A DNA stretch of 5,373 bases from Oxalobacteraceae bacterium UBA7693. Lineage in GTDB: Bacteria; Pseudomonadota; Gammaproteobacteria; Burkholderiales; Burkholderiaceae_D. The notes under the pieces are model-generated. The model worked only from the letters and a program-made list of their open reading frames with translations, was not told the origin of the DNA and searched no databases. How positions within the stretch are numbered: position 1 is the first letter of the stretch; every line of letters begins with the position of its first letter. This document shows, one piece after another, positions 1 through 5,338 of this stretch. Location of the stretch: NCBI GenBank assembly GCA_002482715.1, contig DLGN01000267.1, forward strand, positions 294 to 5,666. Reading direction: 5' to 3'. Position numbers and translations under genes: made by a program.

Positions 1-608
1 TTAATCGCATGTATGACCTGTACCCTGGTCAAAAAGCGGTCGGTGAAATTATCTACAACGGTCAAAATATTTTATTGCCTGGGCATGACATAAATTTGTT
101 ACGCGCTAAGGTTGGCATGGTATTTCAAAAACCAACGCCTTTCCCAATGTCGGTCTATGACAATATCGCTTTTGGTGTTCGCTTGTACGAAAATCTTTCT
201 AAAGGCGAGATGGATGAGCGCGTCGAATGGTCTTTGAAGAAAGCGGCGTTATGGAACGAAGTCAAAGATAAATTAAGTACTAGTGGTCTTAGTTTGTCAG
301 GTGGTCAGCAACAACGTTTGTGTATTGCGCGAGGTGTTGCTGTTAAACCAGAAGTGTTGCTGCTAGATGAACCAACTTCGGCGCTTGATCCGATTTCTAC
401 CGTGAAAATTGAAGAACTGATTAATGAGTTGAAAGAAGATTATACGATCGCGATCGTCACGCACAATATGCAACAAGCGGCACGTTGCTCCGATTACACC
501 GCCTATATGTATTTGGGCGAGTTGGTCGAATTTGGTGAGACCGATAATATCTTTATGAACCCAGTGCGCAAAGAAACCCAAGATTACATTACCGGGCGTT
601 TTGGCTAA
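1..608 (+). CDS. pstB: PstB, phosphate ABC transporter ATP-binding subunit (5'-truncated by window edge)
   Basis: This is the cytoplasmic ATPase that powers the high-affinity phosphate importer PstSCAB. The reading frame is already open at base 3 (Asn-Arg before the first Met at 9), and the family starts well upstream, so the gene enters from the left. The P-loop (Walker A) is therefore outside the window. Seen inside are the Q-loop region VFQKPTPFPMS (around 120-155), the ABC signature LSGGQQQR (294-317), Walker B LLLDEP (357-374) followed by the D-loop SALD (378-389), and the switch histidine in IVTHN (His codon 462-464). The C-terminus YITGRFG is typical of PstB. The phrase KVGMVFQKPTPFPMS identifies PstB among ABC ATPases. 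It is followed 56 bases later by phoU on the same strand, the usual pst operon order. The identification is very secure; only the missing N-terminus is unseen. Confidence 0.97.
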   Translation, partial: NRMYDLYPGQKAVGEIIYNGQNILLPGHDINLLRAKVGMVFQKPTPFPMSVYDNIAFGVRLYENLSKGEMDERVEWSLKKAALWNEVKDKLSTSGLSLSGGQQQRLCIARGVAVKPEVLLLDEPTSALDPISTVKIEELINELKEDYTIAIVTHNMQQAARCSDYTAYMYLGELVEFGETDNIFMNPVRKETQDYITGRFG

Positions 609-654
609 TTGTAGCGAACACTTTGCAGATACCATTGACGATCAATCAGAATTC

Positions 655-659
655 AGGAG
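655..659 (+). promoter_or_regulatory. Shine-Dalgarno of phoU (decides the start)
   Basis: AGGAG lies five bases upstream of the ATG at 665. An in-frame ATG at 623 would add 14 residues (beginning MQIPLT) but has no comparable ribosome binding site and is not similar to PhoU N-termini, so 665 is chosen. Confidence 0.85.
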
Positions 660-664
660 CTACT

Positions 665-1399
665 ATGACAGGCGAACATTCATCGAGTCAGTACAATCAC
701 GATTTAGAAGCAATCCGTTCCCAAGTGTTATTAATGGGCGGCTTAGTTGAAAATCATTTTCAGGATGCGATGTCTTGCTATCGCACCGGCAATAGCGAAC
801 ATGCGGCAGCGGTTGTTAAATCGGACGAAGAAGTCAATCGTCTAGAAGTCATGCTGGACGATATGTGCAGTCACTTAATCGTCAAACGTCAACCAGCGGC
901 TAACGATTTACGCACTGTGATGGCAACCGGTAAAGTGATTACCGACTTGGAGCGTATCGGTGACGAATCAACAAAAATTGCGCGTATCGCGCAAGAGATG
1001 ATGCATAAAAATCGTAGTAATGCGATGTTCAGTGGTTATGAAACTGTACGCGTTTTAGCCAATAGCGTTGGGCAGATGCTGCATCAATCTCTGGATGCAT
1101 TCGCGCGTCATGACGATGCTAAAGCTGTGCAATTAATCGCATTTGATGAAATTATCGACAGCGATTTCCGCTCGATCATGCGTAATTTGATTACGTTTAT
1201 GATGGAAGATCCAGGCACGATTTCTTTTGCACTTGATGCTTTATGGGTAGCAAAAGCGATTGAACGGATCGGCGATCATGCAAAAAATATTGCTGAACAC
1301 ACGATCTACATCGTTGAAGGACGCGATATCCGTCATTCTGACTACGTCGCTAGCAAGCAAGAGAAAAATTCGCAAGAGAAAAATTTACCTCAAGCTTAA
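665..1399 (+). CDS. phoU: PhoU, phosphate signalling adaptor / negative regulator of the Pho regulon
   Basis: PhoU is a cytoplasmic all-helical protein that links the Pst transporter to the PhoR kinase and keeps the Pho regulon off when phosphate is plentiful. The product is 244 residues, close to the 241 of E. coli PhoU. It has the two repeated three-helix bundles of the family, each with the metal-binding motif: ERIGD at residues 96-100 and ERIGD at 200-204. Other family signatures are KRQPAANDLR (74-83), LDAFARHD (143-150) and the FMMEDP segment (178-183). The start at 665 is set by the AGGAG at 655-659. The tail after about residue 225 is lysine- and glutamine-rich and contains a small in-frame tandem repeat of QEKN. 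The gene sits between pstB and phoB, consistent with co-transcription. Function by family knowledge; identity very secure. Confidence 0.97.
   Translation: MTGEHSSSQYNHDLEAIRSQVLLMGGLVENHFQDAMSCYRTGNSEHAAAVVKSDEEVNRLEVMLDDMCSHLIVKRQPAANDLRTVMATGKVITDLERIGDESTKIARIAQEMMHKNRSNAMFSGYETVRVLANSVGQMLHQSLDAFARHDDAKAVQLIAFDEIIDSDFRSIMRNLITFMMEDPGTISFALDALWVAKAIERIGDHAKNIAEHTIYIVEGRDIRHSDYVASKQEKNSQEKNLPQA
1357..1385 (+). repeat. 15-base tandem duplication in the phoU tail
   Basis: The 14-base word GCAAGAGAAAAATT occurs at 1357-1370 and again at 1372-1385, a period of 15 bases or exactly five codons. It duplicates QEKN in the C-terminal tail of PhoU, beyond the conserved helical core. Because the period is a multiple of three, the reading frame is kept. 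Confidence 0.8.
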
Positions 1400-1411
1400 T
1401 TCAGGTTGAGG
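1388..1411 (+). repeat. Inverted repeat over the phoU stop codon
   Basis: CCTCAA (1388-1393) pairs with TTGAGG (1406-1411). After one G-G mismatch, CT (1395-1396) pairs with AG (1403-1404), closing a six-base loop. The stem contains the phoU stop codon. A competing hairpin is possible between CAAGC (1391-1395) and GCTTG (1411-1415). The sequence after it (TTGTTCT) is only mildly T-rich, so it could be a weak terminator or a 3'-end stabiliser; this role is inference. Confidence 0.4.
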
Positions 1412-1422
1412 CTTGTTCTCAG

Positions 1423-1460
1423 ACTCGCATGCGTCCCAGTTTATTGGAACTCATGCGAGT
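1423..1460 (+). repeat. 9-bp inverted repeat in the phoU-phoB gap
   Basis: ACTCGCATG (1423-1431) and CATGCGAGT (1452-1460) are perfect reverse complements separated by 20 bases. GCGAG recurs at 1461-1465 and 1470-1474. There is no T-tract after the second arm, so it is not a standard Rho-independent terminator. It could be an RNA hairpin for processing or attenuation, or a protein-binding dyad. No Pho-box-like direct repeat (CTGTCAT-type) was recognised in this gap. Confidence 0.5.
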
Positions 1461-1533
1461 GCGAGCGTTGCGAGACTCTTAGGCGCACCGCGCACAATCT
1501 CGATTAATGAAACAAATAAAATAATAAAGCCCT

Positions 1534-2223
1534 ATGTCAGTTGATAAAACCACGATATTGATCGTAGAAGATGAGCCTGCGATTAGTGAGTTGATTAGTT
1601 TTACTTTGCGTGCAGCAGGATGGAGTACCGTCGCTGTTGGAAATACGGCAGAAGCTTGGGAATTTCTGCAGCATCGCACGCCACAGTTAATTTTGCTCGA
1701 TTGGATGTTGCCAGATCAAAGCGGTCTGCGCCTGCTATCTAGAATCCGCTCTGATCGTAACTTCAATGAGATGCCGGTTATTATGTTGACCGCAAAAAGC
1801 ATGGAAGAAGATAAGATTTCAGGTCTCGACCATGGTGCCGATGATTACATCACCAAGCCATTCTCACCGCGTGAATTGACGGCTCGTATCAAAGCGATGT
1901 TGCGTCGTAAGAGTCCTGAGCATGCGCAAACTAGCTTGGTGATCGCCAATGTGCATTTAGACCCGGTCAGTTGCACAGTCAAAATTGACGATAAGAAAAT
2001 TGAGATTGGACATGCAGAGTACAAGTTATTGAAATTCTTCATGGCACACCCTGAACGGGTATTCTCACGCAGTCAATTACTGGATAAGGTTTGGGGGGAC
2101 CACGTGGTGATCGAAGAACGTACTGTTGATGTACATGTGCTTCGTTTACGCAAGGTTTTGAAGAACGCGGAAGGATTAATCAAAACGATCCGTAGTGTTG
2201 GTTACATGCTGTCAGAAAAGTAA
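1534..2223 (+). CDS. phoB: PhoB, phosphate regulon response regulator (OmpR/PhoB family)
   Basis: PhoB is the DNA-binding transcription factor that, when phosphorylated by PhoR, activates genes for phosphate uptake and scavenging. The 229-residue length matches E. coli PhoB. The N-terminal receiver domain (about 6-122) carries the acidic pair E12-D13, the phosphoacceptor D56 in LLDWMLP, the switch threonine T86 in MLTAK and the conserved lysine K108 in TKPF. A short linker leads to the winged-helix DNA-binding domain (about 132-229), with recognition helix RTVDVHVLRLRK at 196-207 and the wing ending SVGYML. The ATG at 1534 is the first possible start, since an in-frame TAA lies at 1525-1527. 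The Shine-Dalgarno is poor (only TAAAG nearby). It follows phoU by 134 bases and precedes phoR, the standard order. The WMLPDQSG motif, neighbours and length make the PhoB assignment secure. Confidence 0.96.
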   Translation: MSVDKTTILIVEDEPAISELISFTLRAAGWSTVAVGNTAEAWEFLQHRTPQLILLDWMLPDQSGLRLLSRIRSDRNFNEMPVIMLTAKSMEEDKISGLDHGADDYITKPFSPRELTARIKAMLRRKSPEHAQTSLVIANVHLDPVSCTVKIDDKKIEIGHAEYKLLKFFMAHPERVFSRSQLLDKVWGDHVVIEERTVDVHVLRLRKVLKNAEGLIKTIRSVGYMLSEK

Positions 2224-2264
2224 TCGCTATTAATTCTATAGTTTTGTTACCGCTTGTCTTATCA

Positions 2265-2289
2265 TGACTGAGATATTCTTTCTCAGTCA
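2265..2289 (+). repeat. Perfect 9-bp hairpin just upstream of phoR
   Basis: TGACTGAGA (2265-2273) and TCTCAGTCA (2281-2289) are exact reverse complements with a seven-base loop, TATTCTT. The second arm ends only 6 bases before the TTG at 2296 and 21 bases before the ATG at 2311. Four T residues (2294-2297) follow after a short gap, making it a weak attenuator candidate at best. The word TCACTCA occurs at 2287-2293 and again at 2301-2307. It could act on transcript stability, on translation of phoR, or as an operator; the sequence alone does not say which. Confidence 0.65.
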
Positions 2290-2310
2290 CTCATTTTGAA
2301 TCACTCAATA

Positions 2311-3609
2311 ATGCGCCCACATCTTGTTTTTTGGATTTCAGCCGCTGTCCGAATGACGATCATTCTGGCCTTGTCTGCCGTCGCTACTTATTTTTTCGGC
2401 GTGGTGACAGGCTTGGTATTAGCGCTATTTAGTATGATTGCTTTGATCGTCGTGCAATTGCAATATCTACTTAATTTGTCCGACTGGCTGGATAATCCAA
2501 ATAGCGCGCGCCTGCCTGATGGTTGGGGGGCGTGGACAGAAATTTTTTCACGCTTATATAAGCTTCGTCGTGGCGATGAAAAGAATCAGTCTGAATTAGC
2601 TGAATGGCTGGCACGTTTTCGACAAGCGATGACTTTATTGCCAGATGGTTTGGTGATTATGGATGACGTGATGTTTTTGGAATGGTGTAATCCTATCGCT
2701 GAACATCACCTGGGCTTGGATTTGTCGAGAGACAAAGGAATGCGTGTAACGAATTTGGTTCGTACGCCTGAATTTATTGATTACATTATTCTTGGTCGCT
2801 ATGAGACACCGCTCACATTATCATTGCGCGATAGAAAATTGATTGTGCATGTGATTCCTTTTGAAAATCGCCGTCAAATTTTGGTCACGCATGACATTAC
2901 CGAATCAGAGCGAATTGATATGATGCGTCGGGATTTTATTGCAAACGCTTCGCATGAGTTGCGCACACCATTAACCGTTATTAATGGCTTCCTAGAGATT
3001 GCGTCTATGCAACCAGATATGGAAGTATCCATTCGTTCTTCGCATGTCAAGTTGATGATAGAGCAGGGCGAGCGTATGCAACGCTTGGTGGAAGATATGC
3101 TGACCTTAAGTCGCCTTGAATCCACGGAATTTAAAGTTCGTACAGAACATATCGATATGCATTTAATGCTGCGCCACATTTGCCAGGAAGCGCAAGCTTT
3201 GTCTGCCGGCAGGCATCAAATTAGCTTGGAGTTCGATGGTCCTGACATCCAGGGAAGCAGTGATGAAATCCGCAGTGCGATCAGCAACTTGGTGACGAAT
3301 GCGGTGCGTTATACACCAGAGCATGGCGAAATTAAGTTGATCTGGAAAAATACGTCACAAGGACCAAAGTGTGTGGTGCAAGATAATGGAATTGGCATCA
3401 GTCAAGAACACATATCACGTTTAACCGAACGCTTTTATCGCGTCGATAAAAGTCGTTCTCGAGAGACCCAAGGAACCGGACTGGGATTAGCGATTGTGAA
3501 ACATGTGCTGATTCGTCATGACGCGCAATTGATGATTGAATCAAGCGTTAATGTTGGTAGTAAATTCTGCGTACAATTTCCATTGCGAGCTGTAGCAATT
3601 CCAGGTTAG
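2311..3609 (+). CDS. phoR: PhoR, phosphate-sensing membrane histidine kinase
   Basis: PhoR is the inner-membrane sensor kinase/phosphatase that controls PhoB. Counting from ATG 2311 the protein has 432 residues (E. coli 431). Two N-terminal membrane segments (about 9-29 and 31-53) have almost no periplasmic loop, as in other PhoR proteins. A positively charged linker is followed by a PAS domain (about 101-197) with the WCN motif at 125-127. The dimerisation/phosphotransfer helix holds His215 in SHELRTP; the HExxT pattern (E216, T219) suggests both kinase and phosphatase activity. The ATPase domain has the N box (N326, N330), G1 DNGIG (from D358), the F box RFYRVDKS and G2 GTGLG (388-392). The start is uncertain: an in-frame TTG at 2296 would add five residues, and neither start has a clear Shine-Dalgarno. 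A stop upstream at 2269-2271 excludes anything longer. The gene is 87 bases behind phoB and probably co-transcribed. Confidence 0.96.
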   Translation: MRPHLVFWISAAVRMTIILALSAVATYFFGVVTGLVLALFSMIALIVVQLQYLLNLSDWLDNPNSARLPDGWGAWTEIFSRLYKLRRGDEKNQSELAEWLARFRQAMTLLPDGLVIMDDVMFLEWCNPIAEHHLGLDLSRDKGMRVTNLVRTPEFIDYIILGRYETPLTLSLRDRKLIVHVIPFENRRQILVTHDITESERIDMMRRDFIANASHELRTPLTVINGFLEIASMQPDMEVSIRSSHVKLMIEQGERMQRLVEDMLTLSRLESTEFKVRTEHIDMHLMLRHICQEAQALSAGRHQISLEFDGPDIQGSSDEIRSAISNLVTNAVRYTPEHGEIKLIWKNTSQGPKCVVQDNGIGISQEHISRLTERFYRVDKSRSRETQGTGLGLAIVKHVLIRHDAQLMIESSVNVGSKFCVQFPLRAVAIPG

Positions 3610-3762
3610 TTTTAGCGGCGTTCGTCTTCGATGGGCTTGGTCATATTGGTAACTAGTTTTTTTAGATCTGCTATTGCTGAGCTAGATTAAAGCCATATTG
3701 AAGCGATGCTTGTCTTTCCCTCCTAATGTAGTTCATTCAGCGACTTCTTTTCTCGCAGAGGA

Positions 3763-3791
3763 TTGCCGTTGGCGTTTAGTCCTTATACAAT
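3763..3791 (+). promoter_or_regulatory. Candidate sigma-70 promoter for the RstA-like regulator
   Basis: TTGCCG (3763-3768, four of six matches to TTGACA) is separated by 17 bases from TACAAT (3786-3791, five of six matches to TATAAT). Transcription would begin near 3798, giving a leader of only about 13 bases that starts at the Shine-Dalgarno. Placement right before an isolated gene supports it; it is a pattern match only. Confidence 0.45.
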
Positions 3792-3797
3792 GCAGTG

Positions 3798-3803
3798 AAG
3801 GAG
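3798..3803 (+). promoter_or_regulatory. Shine-Dalgarno of the RstA-like regulator
   Basis: AAGGAG lies seven bases before the ATG at 3811. It is the strongest ribosome binding site in the window and fixes the start of the regulator gene. Confidence 0.85.
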
Positions 3804-3810
3804 AACGCCT

Positions 3811-4509
3811 ATGTTTCGTGTCATGTTAGTTGAGGACGATGAACGCCTCGCCAGTTTAATTATCGAATATTTACAAGCCTATGAATTTGCCGTGGATTTG
3901 GTGTCACGCGGGGATTTGGCTTTGGCACATTTCCAATCGACCTCGCCAGACATGGTCGTGTTAGATCTGATGTTGCCGGGTTTAGATGGCATGGTGGTAT
4001 GCCGTCAGATTCGTGAAATAAGCCGCGCGCCGATCTTAATCCTGACCGCTCGTGAAGACTCATATGATGAGGTTTCTGCACTTGAGCAAGGTGCTGATGA
4101 TTTTGTCAGTAAGCCAGTACAACCAAGAATTTTGCTGGCGCGCTTGCGAGCGCTGGTTCGACGTATTCCAGGTGCTGCTAATGTCAGTAATGCTGCAGAT
4201 ATTGATACATTGCAATTCGGCGCATTAACGATTTCCCGTAGTGATCGTCTGGTACATTGGCGTCAGCAAGTAGTTGATCTTTCTAACACCGAGTTTAAAT
4301 TATTGATGGTGTTGGTTGAATCACCGGGGAAGGTATTATCGCGTGATGATATCTTGAAGAAAATGCGGGGTATTGAATTTGACGGACTAGATCGTAGTAT
4401 CGACAACTTGATTTCACGTTTGCGCCGTCGTTTCGATGATCAAAATTCTGAGAAAATTAAAACGGTGTGGGGCGAAGGCTATTTGTTTTCTCCCTCTGCA
4501 TGGGAGTAA
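3811..4509 (+). CDS. RstA-like response regulator (OmpR/PhoB family), no adjacent kinase
   Basis: This is a 232-residue two-component transcription factor. The receiver domain (about 1-117) has acidic residues D9-D10 in VEDD, phosphoacceptor D52 in LDLMLPG, T79 in LTARED and K101 in SKPV, so phosphorylation should be possible. The C-terminal winged-helix domain (about 133-232) has the recognition segment GLDRSIDNLISRLRR and ends GYLFSPSAWE. The phrases RGIEFDGLDRSID, IKTVWGEGYLF and the terminal AWE closely resemble E. coli RstA as I remember it (RGVSYDGLDRSVD, ending in GYLFAPHAWE), so the RstA subfamily is the best placement. In E. coli rstA is followed by the kinase gene rstB; here no kinase gene follows, the next gene being convergent on the minus strand. 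It has its own Shine-Dalgarno, candidate promoter and terminator and so is probably monocistronic. Target genes and input are unknown. I leave the symbol empty because orthology to rstA is not proven. Confidence 0.92.
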   Translation: MFRVMLVEDDERLASLIIEYLQAYEFAVDLVSRGDLALAHFQSTSPDMVVLDLMLPGLDGMVVCRQIREISRAPILILTAREDSYDEVSALEQGADDFVSKPVQPRILLARLRALVRRIPGAANVSNAADIDTLQFGALTISRSDRLVHWRQQVVDLSNTEFKLLMVLVESPGKVLSRDDILKKMRGIEFDGLDRSIDNLISRLRRRFDDQNSEKIKTVWGEGYLFSPSAWE

Positions 4510-4524
4510 ATCTCAAGAAATACG

Positions 4525-4554
4525 TGATCGTTTATTCGATCAACGCAATGATCG
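4525..4554. repeat. Three TGATCG/CGATCA hexamers at exact 12-base spacing
   Basis: TGATCG (4525-4530), CGATCA (4537-4542) and TGATCG (4549-4554) are separated by six bases each. The middle copy can pair with either outer copy, giving two alternative six-bp hairpins with six-base loops. The array straddles the 3' end of the minus-strand gene, whose stop codon is at 4532-4534. No T-tract follows on either strand, so I do not call it a terminator. Confidence 0.5.
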
Positions 4555-5287
4555 CTAAAGGGCTGGTACGTGTGTGTATCTGCCCTTTTTCTATTTTGGG
4601 ACTTGCTTGGGTAAATGCAGGAACATTACCGGGGGCGCCAAAGATCACATTGCTGGTTTTGAAATGATGTGGGCTATCTGGCCATAAACCTGAATTTTCC
4701 GTCAAAGCCAGATTGGTACTTTGCGTTAAGTATTTAAATTCTACTGTGGCGGCTGCATCTTTTTTAGCAAACGCGAATCGCACACCAATGCAACGTTTTC
4801 CACGATACGCCGAGGGATCAATATACGCTTGATAGCCTAAAGTTTGCTCACAGGCGGCGCGAAGATCCGCTAGTTCATAAATGCCATCTGCTCTTAGATT
4901 AATACTAGTTCTAAAACGAAATCCTGCCTGTCCTTCTTTTTGATTAATGACGAGCTCTGCATTGTCATCATAAGCGGCTTTTAATAAAGGCAGGGAAGCA
5001 CGCCCGAGTGCATCAAGTGGTAAGTCAAGGTGAGTCGTTTTTCCTAGAATGTGTAATTTGAGCTGATCAATTGAAAGCGACTTATCCGTTGGTACAACTT
5101 GTAATTGGAGTTGAATGAGATTTTTTGCTTTGCTATATTTTTCAAACCAAAGCATCGTTTTATAGGCATCCCGATAGCTCATCCATTCAGCATCTTTTGT
5201 ACGTATTGCTTCGCCAGCAGACTGCGCTAATGCATGGTGTGCAAAAGTCAGTGTGAGAAGAGCGAAGAGTGCGTTACGGAGTTTCAC
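4532..5287 (-). CDS. Exported, probably periplasmic protein of unknown function
   Basis: I do not recognise the family with certainty. The 251-residue product begins with a clear Sec signal peptide: basic MKLRN, hydrophobic core to about residue 16, and a signal peptidase I site ALA|Q after residue 21. The mature part (about 25 kDa) has no further membrane segment and no lipobox. An early segment YRDAYKTMLWFEKY (38-51) is followed by a probable beta-rich region containing LDLPLDALGRASLPLL (87-102) and NAELVINQ (109-116). Two cysteines, C146 and C166, flank a tyrosine-rich stretch and could form a disulfide; these are the only cysteines. The start is GTG at 5285-5287: an in-frame TAG lies two codons upstream, and a later start would lose the signal peptide. 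No good Shine-Dalgarno is visible. It converges on the RstA-like gene with 22 bases between stop codons, and a possible outer membrane protein gene lies 51 bases upstream on the same strand. Confidence 0.88.
   Translation of the reverse strand: MKLRNALFALLTLTFAHHALAQSAGEAIRTKDAEWMSYRDAYKTMLWFEKYSKAKNLIQLQLQVVPTDKSLSIDQLKLHILGKTTHLDLPLDALGRASLPLLKAAYDDNAELVINQKEGQAGFRFRTSINLRADGIYELADLRAACEQTLGYQAYIDPSAYRGKRCIGVRFAFAKKDAAATVEFKYLTQSTNLALTENSGLWPDSPHHFKTSNVIFGAPGNVPAFTQASPKIEKGQIHTRTSPLAIIALIE
4557..4597 (+). terminator. Rho-independent terminator of the RstA-like regulator gene
   Basis: AAAGGGC (4557-4563) pairs with GCCCTTT (4582-4588). Inside, across one T-T mismatch, GGTAC (4565-4569) pairs with GTATC (4576-4580, one G-T wobble), closing a GTGTGT loop. 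The second arm runs straight into TTCTATTTT, giving the T-tract on the + strand. It lies 47 bases after the regulator stop codon. It also lies wholly inside the last coding part of the convergent minus-strand gene (about residues 231-244). On the minus strand the tract is too short for efficient termination. Confidence 0.85.
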
Positions 5288-5338
5288 GATGTGCTAGTGT
5301 GCTTATAAGTGGTTGAGATGGAAAACTATTCTTTTAAT

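Larger units (their letters stand above)
3610..3810. other. 201-base intergenic gap between phoR and the RstA-like regulator
   Basis: No gene is seen here on either strand. A run of seven T (3657-3663) lies 47 bases after the phoR stop, but I find no convincing stem in front of it, so I do not call a terminator. A small direct repeat TTGGT (3637-3641 and 3646-3650) has a nine-base period, unlike the 11-base period of a Pho box. The right end carries a candidate promoter and the Shine-Dalgarno of the next gene. Confidence 0.6.

Noticed and set aside
444..457. 14-base perfect palindrome ACGATCGCGATCGT
   Set aside because: It lies inside conserved PstB coding sequence (the IAIV strand before the switch histidine), so codon choice explains it adequately.
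623..664. Upstream in-frame ATG that would lengthen PhoU by 14 residues
   Set aside because: It has no ribosome binding site, while ATG 665 has AGGAG at the right distance and gives the usual PhoU length.
1483..1495. GCGCAC repeated (GCGCACCGCGCAC) upstream of phoB
   Set aside because: It is too short and simple to support any feature.
1507..1527. Five-codon frame (MKQIK followed by two stops) just before phoB, a possible leader peptide
   Set aside because: There is no Shine-Dalgarno before it, it is short enough to arise by chance in an A-rich stretch, and no linked attenuator structure is visible.
3637..3653. TTGGTCATATTGGTAAC as a possible Pho box
   Set aside because: The repeats are nine bases apart and do not match the CTGTCAT-type half-sites with 11-base period; I found no credible Pho box in any of the gaps.
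3657..3663. Run of seven T after phoR as a terminator
   Set aside because: No stable stem could be found immediately upstream of the run.
4465..4482. Trp in TVWGEGY of the RstA-like regulator, where many relatives have Arg
   Set aside because: OmpR itself carries TVWGxGY at this place, so the residue is normal within the family.
4467..4667. Small + strand open frame of 66 codons
   Set aside because: It overlaps the end of the regulator and the end of the minus-strand exported protein gene, contains the terminator, and has no plausible ribosome binding site or recognisable sequence.
5302..5309. CTTATAAG as a -10 element for the exported protein gene
   Set aside because: It gives a fair TATAAG on the minus strand, but no acceptable -35 element lies at a suitable distance.
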